64,000 nt of DNA from Sphingomicrobium sediminis (GCF_023805295.1 NZ_JAMSHT010000001.1:1-64000), one strand, 5' to 3'; shown: positions 18,281 to 28,732, counted from the stretch's first letter. Numbers and translations are program-made. The notes: generated by a model from the letters alone, not told the origin.

Positions 18281-20341
18281 ATGCGCTTCACGATCCTTGC
18301 CGCCAGCATGCTGTTGGCCACCCCCGCGCTTGCCCAGGAGAGCGTCTCGTCGCCCGATGGCAGCATCGTGGTCACGGTCGACGTCAATGGCGAGGGGCGC
18401 CCCAATTATCGCGTCGAGATGGATGGTGCGCCGGTGCTGAGCCAGAGCGCTCTGGGCTTGCTGCTGACCGATCAGGACAAGCTCGAGCGGCGTTTGGCGA
18501 TTACTGGCAGCGAGCGGGCCAGCCATGACGAGACCTGGGAGCAGCCCTGGGGCGAGCGTCGCTTCGTGCGCGACCACCATAACGAGCTTACCGTCCGCTT
18601 CACCGAGGAAAGCGATGATGCGCGCAAGTTCGCCGTCACCTTCCGCGTCTTCGATGACGGGGTCGGGTTCCGCTACGAGTTCGACGATACCAGCCTGGGC
18701 GAGACGCTGCGCGTCGCCGACGAGCTGACCGAATTCAATTTTGCCGAGGATGGCACGGCCTGGTGGATCCCGGCGGGCGAGTGGAATCGCTACGAATATC
18801 TCTATCAGGAAACCCCGATTTCCGCCGTTTCCTTTGTCCATACGCCGTTTACGGTGCGGATGGAGAATGGCACCCATGTCGCGATCCACGAGGCCCAGCT
18901 GGTCGACTATGCGGGCATGTGGGTGAAGCGCACGACGGGCACAAACTTCCGCGCCACGCTCGCGCCGACCGGCAGCACTGCCGCCCGCGCCGTGCGCGAC
19001 CTGCCCTTCGCGACGCCGTGGCGCACACTGCGCATCAGCCGCGATGCCGGCGGGCTTTACGAGAGCGACATCGACCTGAACTTGAACGATCCCAACAGAA
19101 TCGCCGACATTGGCGACTGGTTCACGCCGCACAAATATGTCGGCATCTGGTGGAGCCTGCACCTCAACGAGGAAAGCTGGGGCGCCAATCTGGGCTCCGC
19201 ATCGGACGGCAGCTTCACCACCGCCCCGCATGGCGCGACCACTGAAAACACGAAACGCTACATCGACTTTGCCGCCGAGAACGGGTTCGACGGCGTGCTG
19301 GTCGAGGGGTGGAATATCGGCTGGGACGGCAACTGGTTCTTCAACGGGTCGCTGTTCAGCTTCACCGAGGCCTATGACGATTACGACTTTGAGGAAATCG
19401 CGCGCTACGCCGCCGAGAAAGGCGTGCCGATCGTTGGGCACCATGAAACGTCGGGCGATGTCGGCAATTATGAAAGCCAGCTGGAGGATGGTTTCGACCT
19501 GATGGCGGCGCGCGGCGTCAAGGCGATCAAGTCGGGCTATGTCACCGATGCCTGCAACCTTCGCTACTTCCACGAGGATGGCCGCGAGACGCGCGAATGC
19601 ACTGAGAGCCAGGTGATGCAGCGCCACCACCTCAGGGTCGTCGAAGAAGCAGCCAAGCGGCAAATCGTCATGAACCCGCACGAGCCGGTCAAGGATACGG
19701 GTCTTCGCCGGACCTATCCCAACTGGGTCAGCCGCGAGGGGGCGCGGGGCATGGAGTTCAATGCCTGGGGCGATCCGCCCAACGGCCCCGATCATGTGCC
19801 GACGATGGTCTTCACGCGTATGCTGTCGGGCCCGATGGACTATACGCCGGGCATCGTCAGCCTCGAGGGACGCGGCCAGCCGTTGCAGATGACGCAGGCG
19901 CGCAACCTTGCCGAGTACATCCTCGTCTATTCGCCCATCCAGATGGTCGCGGATCTGCCCGAACATTATGCGGAGCATGAAGATGCGTTCGAATTCATCC
20001 GCACGGTCGCGGTGGACTGGGACGAGAGCCACGTGCTCGAAGGCGAGGTCGGCGACTATGTCGTGATGGCGCGCAAGGACCGCAATTCGGCAGACTGGTA
20101 TGTCGCAGGCGGCACCGACGAGGATGAGCGAACCGTCACGGTCTCGCTCGGCTTTCTCGATCCCGAAATGACCTATATCGCGCATGGCTGGGTCGACGGC
20201 GCGGACGCGCATTATGAGGGCGAGACGCGATTCTCGATGGATCGCTGGACCATGCGGTTGAACCCCGGGGATCGCGAGATAGTGCTGCGCATGGCGCCGG
20301 GCGGCGGTTTCGCGGTTCGCATCGAGCCGCTCCTGCGCTAG
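18281..20341 (+). CDS. GH97 glycoside hydrolase (SusB-like)
   Basis: A 686-residue protein with a signal peptide (MLLATPALA) and family GH97 architecture: N-terminal beta-sandwich, central barrel with VLVEGWNIGWDGNW, and the conserved stretches VMNPHEPVKDTGLRRTYPN and REGARGMEFNAWG that carry catalytic and calcium-binding acids. SusB of Bacteroides, an alpha-glucoside hydrolase of the starch utilisation system, is the model. It should act in the periplasm on maltodextrins. Five bases separate it from the glucosidase, so it is part of the operon. Confidence 0.92.
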   Translation: MRFTILAASMLLATPALAQESVSSPDGSIVVTVDVNGEGRPNYRVEMDGAPVLSQSALGLLLTDQDKLERRLAITGSERASHDETWEQPWGERRFVRDHHNELTVRFTEESDDARKFAVTFRVFDDGVGFRYEFDDTSLGETLRVADELTEFNFAEDGTAWWIPAGEWNRYEYLYQETPISAVSFVHTPFTVRMENGTHVAIHEAQLVDYAGMWVKRTTGTNFRATLAPTGSTAARAVRDLPFATPWRTLRISRDAGGLYESDIDLNLNDPNRIADIGDWFTPHKYVGIWWSLHLNEESWGANLGSASDGSFTTAPHGATTENTKRYIDFAAENGFDGVLVEGWNIGWDGNWFFNGSLFSFTEAYDDYDFEEIARYAAEKGVPIVGHHETSGDVGNYESQLEDGFDLMAARGVKAIKSGYVTDACNLRYFHEDGRETRECTESQVMQRHHLRVVEEAAKRQIVMNPHEPVKDTGLRRTYPNWVSREGARGMEFNAWGDPPNGPDHVPTMVFTRMLSGPMDYTPGIVSLEGRGQPLQMTQARNLAEYILVYSPIQMVADLPEHYAEHEDAFEFIRTVAVDWDESHVLEGEVGDYVVMARKDRNSADWYVAGGTDEDERTVTVSLGFLDPEMTYIAHGWVDGADAHYEGETRFSMDRWTMRLNPGDREIVLRMAPGGGFAVRIEPLLR

Positions 20342-20350
20342 TCACCGGGC

Positions 20351-21853
20351 ATGCACCCCGGTTCGATCACGATTTTGGGCGGCGGGACGGCAGGCTGGAT
20401 GGCCGCCTGTCTCGTCCAGAAGCAGTGGCCGGCTTGTAAGGTCCGCCTGATCGAAAGCTCCAAGATCGGGATCATCGGGGTGGGGGAGGGCTCAACCCCG
20501 CAGATGAAGGCATTCTTCGATGCGATCGGGGTGACCGAGGCCGAATGGATGCCGCGCGCGCATGCCACCTACAAGGTCGGGATCCGCTTCGAAGATTGGT
20601 CGGGAAAACCCGGTTTCGACCACTATTTCCACCCGTTCCCGAGCGAACTGGACGTGCACACGGCCGGCGAGTTTTTCCACCAGACGCAGCTTCGCCGCGG
20701 TGGCCTTGCGGTCGACGCGCATCCGGACCGTTTCCTGCTGCCCGGCCTGCTCGCCGACCAGAAGAAGGGGCCCCAAGCGTCGGCCAATTTCCCGTTCGAG
20801 GTCAGCTATGGCTACCATTTCGACGCGCATGAAGTGGGGTCATTCCTCAAGGACATCGCCACAGAGCGCGGGGTCGAGTGGATCGACAATGAAATTGCCG
20901 ACGTCGAGGTCAGCGAGGACGGGGACGTCGCTGCTTTGGTCGCCAAGGATGGCGAGCGGTACGAGGCCGACTTCTTCTTCGACGCGTCGGGCTTTCGCGC
21001 GATGATCATCGAGCAGGCGCTAGGTGCAAAGCATCTCGGCTTCGGCGACAATCTTTTCAACGATAGCGCGGTGGTGATGCCGACCGACGTTGCCGAGGGC
21101 GGCCCAGAATGCGCGACGCGCGCGATCGCGATGAAGGCGGGCTGGCGCTGGTCCATCCCGCTCACGCACCGCACCGGCAACGGCTATGTTTTCTCATCGC
21201 GCTACATCGATCCCCAAGATGCCGAAGCCGAGCTTCGCGGTGCCTTGGGTCTCGGCGACGATGTCGAGGCGCGGCATCTCAAGATGCGTTGCGGGCGCCT
21301 GGAAGAAAGCTGGAAAGGCAATTGCCTCGCGGTGGGATTGAGCCAGGGCTTCCTCGAACCCCTGGAAGCGACCGCGCTGCACATCGTGCTGGCCACCGTC
21401 GAAGGGTTCATTGCTGCGGTCGATCGCGGCGGGCTCGATCCCGCCACCCGCGAACAATTCAACAGCGACCTCGGTGCGCGCTACGAGGGCATTCGCGACT
21501 ATATCGTCGCCCACTATCGCACGGCGCCGCGCCGCGACACGCAATATTGGCAGGAAACTGCGGAACATGACCGCCTGTCGGACAGTTTGAAGCAGGTGAT
21601 GACAGCTTGGTTCACGGGCCAGGACCTGGCGCAGGAAGTCGCACGACAGGGGATCGCCACCTATTACAATGCAGCCAGCTGGCATTGCCTGCTCGCGGGC
21701 TATGGCAATTTTCCCGATGTTGCGCGATTGAAGGAACCTCCTGTAGAGGTGCCGGCAGCCGATATGGGAGCGCTCACAAATTTCCTGTCGGCATGCGCGA
21801 TGAATTATCGACCGCATAGCGAAATGCTGGCGGCACTGAATGAGGGGCAGTGA
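20351..21853 (+). CDS. Flavin-dependent (tryptophan) halogenase family protein, copy 2
   Basis: A 500-residue halogenase-fold protein: FAD loop GGGTAGWMA at 10-18, candidate catalytic Lys75 in TYKVGIRFEDW, WRWSIP at 265-270, Glu339 in EPLEAT. Compared with copy 1 it has GEGSTPQ instead of GEATIPQ and an extra His/Phe-rich region (HYFHPFPSELDVH), so it is not a recent tandem duplicate. Both copies keep the residues needed for hypohalous acid chemistry. It lies between the glycosidases and the Entner-Doudoroff genes, and its stop overlaps the zwf ATG (TGATG). Substrate unknown. Confidence 0.88.
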   Translation: MHPGSITILGGGTAGWMAACLVQKQWPACKVRLIESSKIGIIGVGEGSTPQMKAFFDAIGVTEAEWMPRAHATYKVGIRFEDWSGKPGFDHYFHPFPSELDVHTAGEFFHQTQLRRGGLAVDAHPDRFLLPGLLADQKKGPQASANFPFEVSYGYHFDAHEVGSFLKDIATERGVEWIDNEIADVEVSEDGDVAALVAKDGERYEADFFFDASGFRAMIIEQALGAKHLGFGDNLFNDSAVVMPTDVAEGGPECATRAIAMKAGWRWSIPLTHRTGNGYVFSSRYIDPQDAEAELRGALGLGDDVEARHLKMRCGRLEESWKGNCLAVGLSQGFLEPLEATALHIVLATVEGFIAAVDRGGLDPATREQFNSDLGARYEGIRDYIVAHYRTAPRRDTQYWQETAEHDRLSDSLKQVMTAWFTGQDLAQEVARQGIATYYNAASWHCLLAGYGNFPDVARLKEPPVEVPAADMGALTNFLSACAMNYRPHSEMLAALNEGQ

Positions 21854-23271
21854 TGCGATCTTCGACACTCTTGCTGTTCGGGGCGACCGGCGATCTGTCG
21901 CGGCGCATGCTGCTGCCCTCGCTCTACGGCCTGTTCGCCGACAAGCTGTTGCCCGAAGATGTGCGCATCGTCGGGACGGCGCGCAGTAAGCTTTCCGACG
22001 AGGAATTTCGCGAAAATGCCATCGAGGCGCTCCGCGAACGCTTGCCCAAGGATTTTTATAACGAGATCACCGCGCGCAAATTCGCAGCGCGCCTGTCCTA
22101 TATCCCGGTCGATGCGACCACGCCCGAAGGCTACGACAAGCTGGCCGAGGCGATCCCGATCGAGAAGGGCGTCAGCATCTTCTTGTCGACCGCGCCGAGC
22201 CTGTTCACGACGGTGATCCAGAATTTGAAGCGCGTCGGCCTTGCCGGCGAAACGGTGCGCCTCGCGCTCGAAAAGCCGATCGGTTCGGACCTGCCGACGA
22301 GCTGCGAGATCAACGATGCCGTGGCGGCCGCCTTCCCCGAAGAGCGGACCTTCCGCATCGACCATTATCTCGGCAAGGAAACCGTCCAGAACCTCTTGGC
22401 GCTGCGCTTTGCCAACTCGATCCTCGAGCCGGTCTGGAATGCCGGACATATCGACCATGTCCAGATCAGCGTGTCGGAAACGGTCGGTCTGGAAGGGCGT
22501 GCGGGCTATTATGACGATAGCGGCGCTTCGCGCGACATGCTCCAAAACCACATGCTCCAGATGCTGGCGTTGGTCGCGATGGAGCCGCCCGCCGACTATG
22601 CGCCCGAGGCCGTGCGCGCCGAAAAGGTGAAGGTGCTGAAGGCCCTCCGCCCGATCATGCCCGACGCAGTGCAAAAGGACGTCATCCTCGGCCAGTATGA
22701 CGAATATGCGGGCGAGCTTGGCAAGGAAAGCGACACCGAGACCTTCATCGCGCTGAAGGCCCATGTCGACAATTGGCGCTGGGGCGGGGTGCCCTTCTAC
22801 CTGCGCCACGGCAAGAAGCTCGAGACGCGAAAGACCGAGATCTACATCCAGTTCAAATGCGTGCCCCATTCGATCTTCTCGAATGTCGATGCGCGCATGG
22901 ATCCCAACGAGCTCATTATCTCGATCCAGCCGACCGAGAATATTCGCCTCAAGCTCATGACCAAGACGCCAGGTCTCGACCGTGGTGGCATGAGCCTGCG
23001 CGAAGTCCCGCTCGACGTGACGATGGAAGGGGCTTTTTCCGACTATCGACGCCGCATCGCCTATGAACGGTTGATGCTCGACCTGATCGAGGGCGATCCG
23101 ACCTTGTTCGTGCGGCGCGATGAGGTCGAGGCGCAATGGGCCTATATCGACCGGCTTCGCGCCAGCTGGCTGACCGCCAAGATGACCCCCGACCCCTATA
23201 CGTCGGGAAGTTGGGGGCCTAAGGCCTCCACCGACTTCATCAAGAGCGACGGAAGGGAATGGAATGATTGA
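21853..23271 (+). CDS. zwf: Glucose-6-phosphate 1-dehydrogenase
   Basis: A 472-residue enzyme that oxidises glucose 6-phosphate to 6-phosphogluconolactone. The N-terminal dinucleotide-binding motif FGATGDLSRRMLLPSLYGL and the substrate-binding signature RIDHYLGKETVQN (about 168-180) are intact. ATG 21853 is taken as start; a GTG one codon upstream is also possible. The start overlaps the halogenase stop, and the end overlaps pgl by 8 bases. First gene of the Entner-Doudoroff segment. Confidence 0.96.
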   Translation: MRSSTLLLFGATGDLSRRMLLPSLYGLFADKLLPEDVRIVGTARSKLSDEEFRENAIEALRERLPKDFYNEITARKFAARLSYIPVDATTPEGYDKLAEAIPIEKGVSIFLSTAPSLFTTVIQNLKRVGLAGETVRLALEKPIGSDLPTSCEINDAVAAAFPEERTFRIDHYLGKETVQNLLALRFANSILEPVWNAGHIDHVQISVSETVGLEGRAGYYDDSGASRDMLQNHMLQMLALVAMEPPADYAPEAVRAEKVKVLKALRPIMPDAVQKDVILGQYDEYAGELGKESDTETFIALKAHVDNWRWGGVPFYLRHGKKLETRKTEIYIQFKCVPHSIFSNVDARMDPNELIISIQPTENIRLKLMTKTPGLDRGGMSLREVPLDVTMEGAFSDYRRRIAYERLMLDLIEGDPTLFVRRDEVEAQWAYIDRLRASWLTAKMTPDPYTSGSWGPKASTDFIKSDGREWND

Positions 23272-23965
23272 GGCCGAGTGGTGGGATTATGATGATCGCG
23301 AAGAGATGGCTGCGGCCGTCGCGGGCGATATCGGCTTCATCATCGAATCCGCCATCGACGCGCGCGGCGAAAGCCTGCTCGCCTTTCCGGGCGGCGGTAC
23401 GCCCCAGCCTATTTTCGAGAAGCTGGCGCAGAAGCAGTTGCCGTGGAAGCGGGTCACGATCATCCCGGGCGACGACCGGCTGGTCCCCGTCGACAACGAG
23501 CTTTCCAACATCCGCGCCATCGCGCAGGCGATGATCTCGACCGGTGCGCGCATCTATCCGATCGCGACCGAGAACGACGATTATGTCATGGCCGGCCACG
23601 CCGCCAATGCGCGGCTCAAGGACCTCAAATGGCCGCCCGACCTGGTCTGGCTGGGCATGGGCACGGACGGGCATACGGCCTCGCTCTTCCCGGGTCCCGA
23701 TCTCGATGCGGCGATGGATGCGCCCAAGGCGAACCTTGCCATGGGCGTCCATCCCGACCCGATGCCGCCCGAGGCACCGGTCGACCGCGTGACGCTGACC
23801 CGCGCCGGCATCCTTCAGGCGCGCACCATCATCGTGACCATCACCGGCCAGGAAAAGCGCGACATCCTCGAACAGGGGCTGGAAGACGGCCATTCGTCCA
23901 AGCTGCCGATCGTCCGCGTGCTGGCCGAGAGCGAATTCCCGATCGACATTCACTGGGCACCATAA
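23264..23965 (+). CDS. pgl: 6-phosphogluconolactonase
   Basis: A 233-residue NagB/pgl-fold protein. Characteristic segments are LLAFPGGGTPQPIFEKLA, VTIIPGDDRLVPVDNELSN and LGMGTDGHTASLFPG. It hydrolyses the lactone made by Zwf to 6-phosphogluconate. The start overlaps the zwf coding region by 8 bases, a coupled arrangement seen in many alphaproteobacteria. Confidence 0.95.
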   Translation: MIEAEWWDYDDREEMAAAVAGDIGFIIESAIDARGESLLAFPGGGTPQPIFEKLAQKQLPWKRVTIIPGDDRLVPVDNELSNIRAIAQAMISTGARIYPIATENDDYVMAGHAANARLKDLKWPPDLVWLGMGTDGHTASLFPGPDLDAAMDAPKANLAMGVHPDPMPPEAPVDRVTLTRAGILQARTIIVTITGQEKRDILEQGLEDGHSSKLPIVRVLAESEFPIDIHWAP

Positions 23966-23974
23966 AGAGAGCCA

Positions 23975-25780
23975 ATGGCGACACTCGACCCCCGCATCGC
24001 CGCGGTTACCGACCGCATCAAGGACAAGAGCCGCAAGGGCCGCGAGGCCTATCTGAAGCTCATGGACGAGGAGGGCGAACGGGGGATCGACCGCACGCGC
24101 CTGTCGTGCGGCAATTTCGCGCACGGTTTTGCTGCCAGCGGCGACGACAAGAAGGCGATCCGCACCTTCAGCGGGCCCAATATCGGCATCATCACCGCCT
24201 ATAACGACATGCTGAGCGCGCACGCGCCTTACTATCGCTATCCCGAACAAATGAAGGTCTGGGCGCGCGAGGCCGGCGCGACAGCGCAGGTTGCGGGCGG
24301 CGTGCCCGCCATGTGCGACGGGGTGACGCAGGGCCAGCCCGGCATGGACCTGTCGCTCTTCAGCCGCGACAATATCGCCATGGGCGTCGCCATCGCGCTC
24401 AGCCACGGCATGTTCGAGGGTGTGGCGATGCTCGGCATTTGCGACAAGATCGTGCCGGGCCTGCTGATCGGTGCTCTACGCTTCGGCCATGTGCCCGCCA
24501 TCCTCGTGCCCGCCGGCCCGATGCCGTCCGGCCTCGCCAACAAGGAAAAGCAGCGCGTCCGCCAGCTTTTCGCCGAGGGCAAGGCGACCAAGGAGGAATT
24601 GCTCGCCGCCGAAAGCGCCAGCTATCACGGCATGGGCACCTGCACCTTCTATGGCACCGCCAACTCCAACCAGATGATGATGGAGATGATGGGGCTGCAT
24701 ATTCCGGGCGCGGCCTTCGCCAATCCCGGGACCAAGCTGCGCCAGAACCTCACCCGCGCCGCAGTGCATCGCATCGTCGAGCTTGCCAACAACAAGGCGC
24801 GGCTGTGCGACACGGTCGACGAGCGCGCCATCGTCAACGCCGCCGTGGGACTGATGGCAACGGGGGGCTCGACCAACCACATGATCCACCTGCCCGCCAT
24901 TGCGCGCGCGGCGGGTATCAGTTTCGATTGGCAGGACCTGGCAGATTTGTCGGCCGCGGTGCCGCTCATCGCGCGTGTCTATCCCAACGGGTCGGGCGAC
25001 ACGAACGACTTCCACCATGCCGGCGGGATGGCGTTCGTCACGCATACGCTGCGCGAGCATGGCCTCGTCCACGACCTGCAGCCCGCCGGCCATGACGACT
25101 TTGCCGCTTATGCGACCAATCCGGTCGAGGATGGCGAGGGGCTCAAGTGGGAAAAGGTCACCGAGAGCTCGAACGACACGATGCTGCGCCCGGTCGGCCA
25201 AGCATTCCAGCCCGATGGCGGGATGCGGCTCCTGTCTGGAAATCTCGGCCGCGCCTGCTTCAAGACCAGTGCGGTCGAGAAGGAACGCTGGACCATCGAG
25301 GCACCGTGCCGGATTTTCGAGGACCAGCCGAGCGTCGTGAGGGCTTTCGAGGATGGCGAGCTCGACAAGGATGTCGTCGTCGTCGTGCGCTTCCAGGGCC
25401 CGCGCGCCAATGGCATGCCCGAATTGCACAAGCTGACGCCGCCTTTGGGCGTGCTGCAGGATCGTGGCCACAAGGTCGCGCTCGTTACCGATGGGCGCAT
25501 GAGCGGCGCTTCGGGCAAGGTGCCCGCGGCCATCCACTGCTCGCCCGAAGCCAAGGGCGGCGGTCCGCTCTCGCTGCTGCGTAATGGTGACATGGTTCGC
25601 GTCTGCGCCGAAACTGGCACTCTGTCGACCGACGCCGACCTTTCCGCGCGTGAACCCGCGCCCGTGCCGCGCCCACCGATCGGGACGGGCCGCGAGCTGT
25701 TCGCGCTCTTCCGCCACCATGCCGACGAAGCCGAGAAGGGCGGGTCGGCCATGCTCGACGCCATGGAGGCCGAACTGTGA
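23975..25780 (+). CDS. edd: Phosphogluconate dehydratase
   Basis: A 601-residue IlvD/Edd-family enzyme that dehydrates 6-phosphogluconate to 2-keto-3-deoxy-6-phosphogluconate. Cysteines likely to bind the Fe-S cluster are visible in [26 protein letters not shown] and [37 protein letters not shown] near the C-terminus is the second family signature. The length is normal. The end overlaps glk as GTGA, so it is coupled. Confidence 0.96.
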   Translation: MATLDPRIAAVTDRIKDKSRKGREAYLKLMDEEGERGIDRTRLSCGNFAHGFAASGDDKKAIRTFSGPNIGIITAYNDMLSAHAPYYRYPEQMKVWAREAGATAQVAGGVPAMCDGVTQGQPGMDLSLFSRDNIAMGVAIALSHGMFEGVAMLGICDKIVPGLLIGALRFGHVPAILVPAGPMPSGLANKEKQRVRQLFAEGKATKEELLAAESASYHGMGTCTFYGTANSNQMMMEMMGLHIPGAAFANPGTKLRQNLTRAAVHRIVELANNKARLCDTVDERAIVNAAVGLMATGGSTNHMIHLPAIARAAGISFDWQDLADLSAAVPLIARVYPNGSGDTNDFHHAGGMAFVTHTLREHGLVHDLQPAGHDDFAAYATNPVEDGEGLKWEKVTESSNDTMLRPVGQAFQPDGGMRLLSGNLGRACFKTSAVEKERWTIEAPCRIFEDQPSVVRAFEDGELDKDVVVVVRFQGPRANGMPELHKLTPPLGVLQDRGHKVALVTDGRMSGASGKVPAAIHCSPEAKGGGPLSLLRNGDMVRVCAETGTLSTDADLSAREPAPVPRPPIGTGRELFALFRHHADEAEKGGSAMLDAMEAEL

Positions 25781-26754
25781 CCGAGAGAATTGCCGTCGCC
25801 GATGTGGGCGGCACCCATGCCCGTTTCGCCATTGCCGAACTGGACGGCCAGCAGGTTGTCAGCCTGTCCGAGCCCGTCACGCTCGGCACCAACGACCATG
25901 CCAGCTTCCAGACCGCATGGCGCGATTTCTGCGAGCAAAATCCGGGACCGGAGCCGCGTGCTCTGTCGATCGCCTTTGCCGGGCCGGTCGATGGCGAGGT
26001 GCTGAAGCTCACCAACAATCCCTGGGTCATCCGCCCCGCGCTGGCCAAGGAAAAGCTCGACATCGACGCCTTCTGCATCGTTAACGATTTTGCCGCGATC
26101 GGCCATGCCGTGGGCGCGCTGCCCGACGATGACTTCCTCCACATCACCGGTCCCGAAGGGCCTTTCCCCAAGCATGGCGTGACCAGCATCGTCGGCCCCG
26201 GCACCGGCCTTGGCGTCGCGCAGCTGCTGAAGACGCCCGAGGGGCATATGCATGTCATCGCCACCGAAGGTGGGCATGTCGATTTCGCGCCGCTGGACAG
26301 CCTCGAGGACCGTATCCTCCAACGCCTGCGCAAACGCTATCTGCGCGTCTCCATCGAGCGCGTCGCCTGCGGTTCGGGCCTTGCCAACATTTACGAGGCA
26401 TTGGGGGCGATCGAGGGCAAGCCGATCAAGGAAATGGACGATATCGAGCTATGGACCGCAGCGCTGGAGGGCCGCGACCCGCTCGCCGCCGCCGCGCTCG
26501 ACCGCTTCTTCCTGACGCTGGGCGCAGTGTCGGGCGATCTTGCGCTTGCGCATGGCTCCAACGCCGTCGTGCTGGCCGGCGGGCTCGGTTATCGCATCCG
26601 CGACCGTTTCGAAAATTCAGGCTTTTCTGGGCGCTTCATTGCCAAGGGCCGCTTCGAGCGGCGCATGCAGAAGATCCCCGTCAAGCTCGTCACCCATCCG
26701 CAGCCGGGCCTCTATGGCGCCGCTGTCGCCTTCGCCAAGGAGCATCTTACGTGA
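25777..26754 (+). CDS. glk: Glucokinase
   Basis: A 325-residue ATP-dependent glucokinase of the bacterial Glk family: phosphate-1 motif [15 protein letters not shown] at the N-terminus, NNPWVIRP and [11 protein letters not shown] around the sugar site, GPGTGLGVA for ATP binding, and [10 protein letters not shown] as adenosine motif. The start is GTG, overlapping the edd stop (GTGA). It phosphorylates the glucose released by the glucosidases and links maltodextrin hydrolysis to the Entner-Doudoroff route. Confidence 0.95.
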   Translation: MTERIAVADVGGTHARFAIAELDGQQVVSLSEPVTLGTNDHASFQTAWRDFCEQNPGPEPRALSIAFAGPVDGEVLKLTNNPWVIRPALAKEKLDIDAFCIVNDFAAIGHAVGALPDDDFLHITGPEGPFPKHGVTSIVGPGTGLGVAQLLKTPEGHMHVIATEGGHVDFAPLDSLEDRILQRLRKRYLRVSIERVACGSGLANIYEALGAIEGKPIKEMDDIELWTAALEGRDPLAAAALDRFFLTLGAVSGDLALAHGSNAVVLAGGLGYRIRDRFENSGFSGRFIAKGRFERRMQKIPVKLVTHPQPGLYGAAVAFAKEHLT

Positions 26755-27365
26755 ACATCGAAGACATCATGACCATGGCCCCGGTCATTCCGGTGCTGGT
26801 GCTCGACGAGGATGGACCCGACCCGGTTGCTTTGGCCGAGACACTGGTCGAGGCGGGCCTCCCAGTGATCGAGGTGACGCTGCGCACCGAGGGTGCGTTG
26901 CAGGCGATGGAGAAAATGGCTGCGGTCGAAGGCGCGATCCTGGGTGCGGGCACCGTGCTCAACCCTGTCGCGCTCTACGAAGCCGTCGATTATGGCGCCG
27001 AATTCATCGTCTCGCCGGGCATGACCGATTGGGTCGTGCGCGCGGCGCAGGACAAGAATGTGCCGATCCTCCCGGGCGTCGCCACGGCTGGCGAGATCAT
27101 GCGGGGGCTCGATCTCGGGCTCAACCATTTCAAATTCTTCCCTGCCGAGGCCAATGGCGGTCTACCTGCCCTCAAGGCGATTTCAGCCCCGCTTGCGGGC
27201 GCCAAATTCTGCCCCACGGGTGGTGTCCGCGCCGATACGGCGGCCGAATGGTTGGCCCATGATGCCGTGCTCTGCGTCGGCGGCAGCTGGATCCTGCCCA
27301 AGGGCGAAAACGATCTCGAGAAGGTCGCCGAACGGGCCCGCGCCGCCGCTGCCCTGGGCGCCTGA
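26751..27365 (+). CDS. eda: 2-dehydro-3-deoxy-phosphogluconate aldolase
   Basis: A 204-residue KDPG aldolase that splits the Edd product to pyruvate and glyceraldehyde 3-phosphate. Class I features are present: VIEVTLRTEGAL with the catalytic glutamate, ILGAGTVLNP, the Schiff-base lysine Lys128 in NHFKFFPAEANGG, and CPTGGV. The start is GTG 26751, overlapping the glk stop (GTGA). The frame is open upstream only within glk. Confidence 0.95.
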   Translation: MNIEDIMTMAPVIPVLVLDEDGPDPVALAETLVEAGLPVIEVTLRTEGALQAMEKMAAVEGAILGAGTVLNPVALYEAVDYGAEFIVSPGMTDWVVRAAQDKNVPILPGVATAGEIMRGLDLGLNHFKFFPAEANGGLPALKAISAPLAGAKFCPTGGVRADTAAEWLAHDAVLCVGGSWILPKGENDLEKVAERARAAAALGA

Positions 27366-27368
27366 TCC

Positions 27369-28697
27369 ATGGCCCATCCCTCGCGCGCCCATGTCGATTG
27401 GTCGCGCGATGCGGTCGTCTACCAGCTCAATACCCGCCAGTTCACCGACGAAGGCACGATTGCAGCCGCTGCGGAGCACTTGCCGCGGCTGGCCTCGCTC
27501 GGGGTCGATATCGTCTGGCTGATGCCGATCCACCCGATCGGCGAGAAGAACCGCAAGGGGAGCCTTGGTAGCCCCTATGCCATTACCGATTACATGGCAG
27601 TGCGCGAGGAGTTGGGGACGCTCGACGATCTCACGCGCTTCGTCGATTCGGCCCACGGCCTTGGCCTCAAACTTATCATCGACTGGGTCGCCAACCATAC
27701 GGCGTGGGACCATCCGTGGGCGAGCGCGCATCCCGACTGGTACAAGAAGGACTGGAAGGGCGACTTCGTCTCGACGCCCTTCTGGGATTGGACCGATATT
27801 ATCGACCTCGACTATTCGGCGCCGGGGCTTCGAGCGACGATGAAGGAGGCGATGCTCTATTGGGTGCGCGAGGCCGATATTGACGGCTATCGCTGCGACG
27901 TCGCCCATTATGTTCCGCGCGATTTCTGGGAGGATGTGCGCGAGGCGCTGGAGGCGGTGAAGCCCGTCTGGATGCTCGCCGAGGGCAATGCGCGCGACCT
28001 GCATGAAGAGGCATTCGACGCCACTTATGCGTGGGAGTGGCAGAAGCCGCTGCGCCGTATCGGTGCGGGCAAGGCAGACGCCACGGCGCTCTACGAATAT
28101 TATTCGGAAAATGCCTCGATGTGGCCCGCCGATGCGCAGCGCATGTTGTTCACCACCAACCACGACCAGAATACATGGGATGGCTTGGCGCAGGAGCTGC
28201 TGGGTCCGGCCTATCGCAATGCGCTGGTGCTGATGTTTGCGAGCGAGGGTATTCCGCTCGTCTATAACGGCCAGGAGGCAGGGCTAGACAAGCAGCTTGC
28301 GTTTTTCGAGCGCGATCCGATTGCGTGGTGCGAGCATGAGGATGGTGATTTCATCCGCAACTGGCTCGTCTTTCGCAAGGCGCATCCCGCGCTCCACAAC
28401 CGGCCCTGGGGCGGGCGCATGGTGCATGTGAAGAATAGCGACGAGGCCAAGGTATTTTCCTTCGCCCGCCTGGCCGAAGAAGACGGCGTACTCGTCGCGC
28501 AGAATTATTCGGGCGAGGATGCCGAGATCGAGCTGGGCGATGTGCCGCATACCGGGCGCTGGTCGGTGCGCTGGACGGCCGACCCCATGGCCGATCCGTC
28601 ACGCAGCGTCTTCGGCGGCGTGGCCCCGCGACCCATCGAGAAGGGCGCGACGCTCCACGTGCCGGCCTGGTCGAGTCTCGTTTACGTCCTCTCCTAG
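27369..28697 (+). CDS. GH13 alpha-amylase family enzyme (cytoplasmic)
   Basis: A 442-residue family GH13 enzyme without a signal peptide (opening VDWSRDAVVYQLNTRQFTDEG). Catalytic triad: Asp177 in GYRCDVAHY, Glu205 in LAEGNARD, Asp266 in TNHDQNTW. It is shorter than the other two GH13 proteins. Probably a maltodextrin-degrading or transglycosylating enzyme closing the operon, three bases after eda. Exact specificity (amylase, glucosidase, cyclomaltodextrinase-like) is not decidable here. Confidence 0.85.
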   Translation: MAHPSRAHVDWSRDAVVYQLNTRQFTDEGTIAAAAEHLPRLASLGVDIVWLMPIHPIGEKNRKGSLGSPYAITDYMAVREELGTLDDLTRFVDSAHGLGLKLIIDWVANHTAWDHPWASAHPDWYKKDWKGDFVSTPFWDWTDIIDLDYSAPGLRATMKEAMLYWVREADIDGYRCDVAHYVPRDFWEDVREALEAVKPVWMLAEGNARDLHEEAFDATYAWEWQKPLRRIGAGKADATALYEYYSENASMWPADAQRMLFTTNHDQNTWDGLAQELLGPAYRNALVLMFASEGIPLVYNGQEAGLDKQLAFFERDPIAWCEHEDGDFIRNWLVFRKAHPALHNRPWGGRMVHVKNSDEAKVFSFARLAEEDGVLVAQNYSGEDAEIELGDVPHTGRWSVRWTADPMADPSRSVFGGVAPRPIEKGATLHVPAWSSLVYVLS

Positions 28698-28732
28698 TAA
28701 AGGGGCTGGCCCTGAAAGCCTGGCGCTCTTTG

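Noticed and set aside
13298..21853. The two halogenases as a recent tandem duplication
   Set aside because: They differ in the FAD-adjacent motif (GEATIPQ versus GEGSTPQ), in loop content and in most of their sequence, and three genes separate them.
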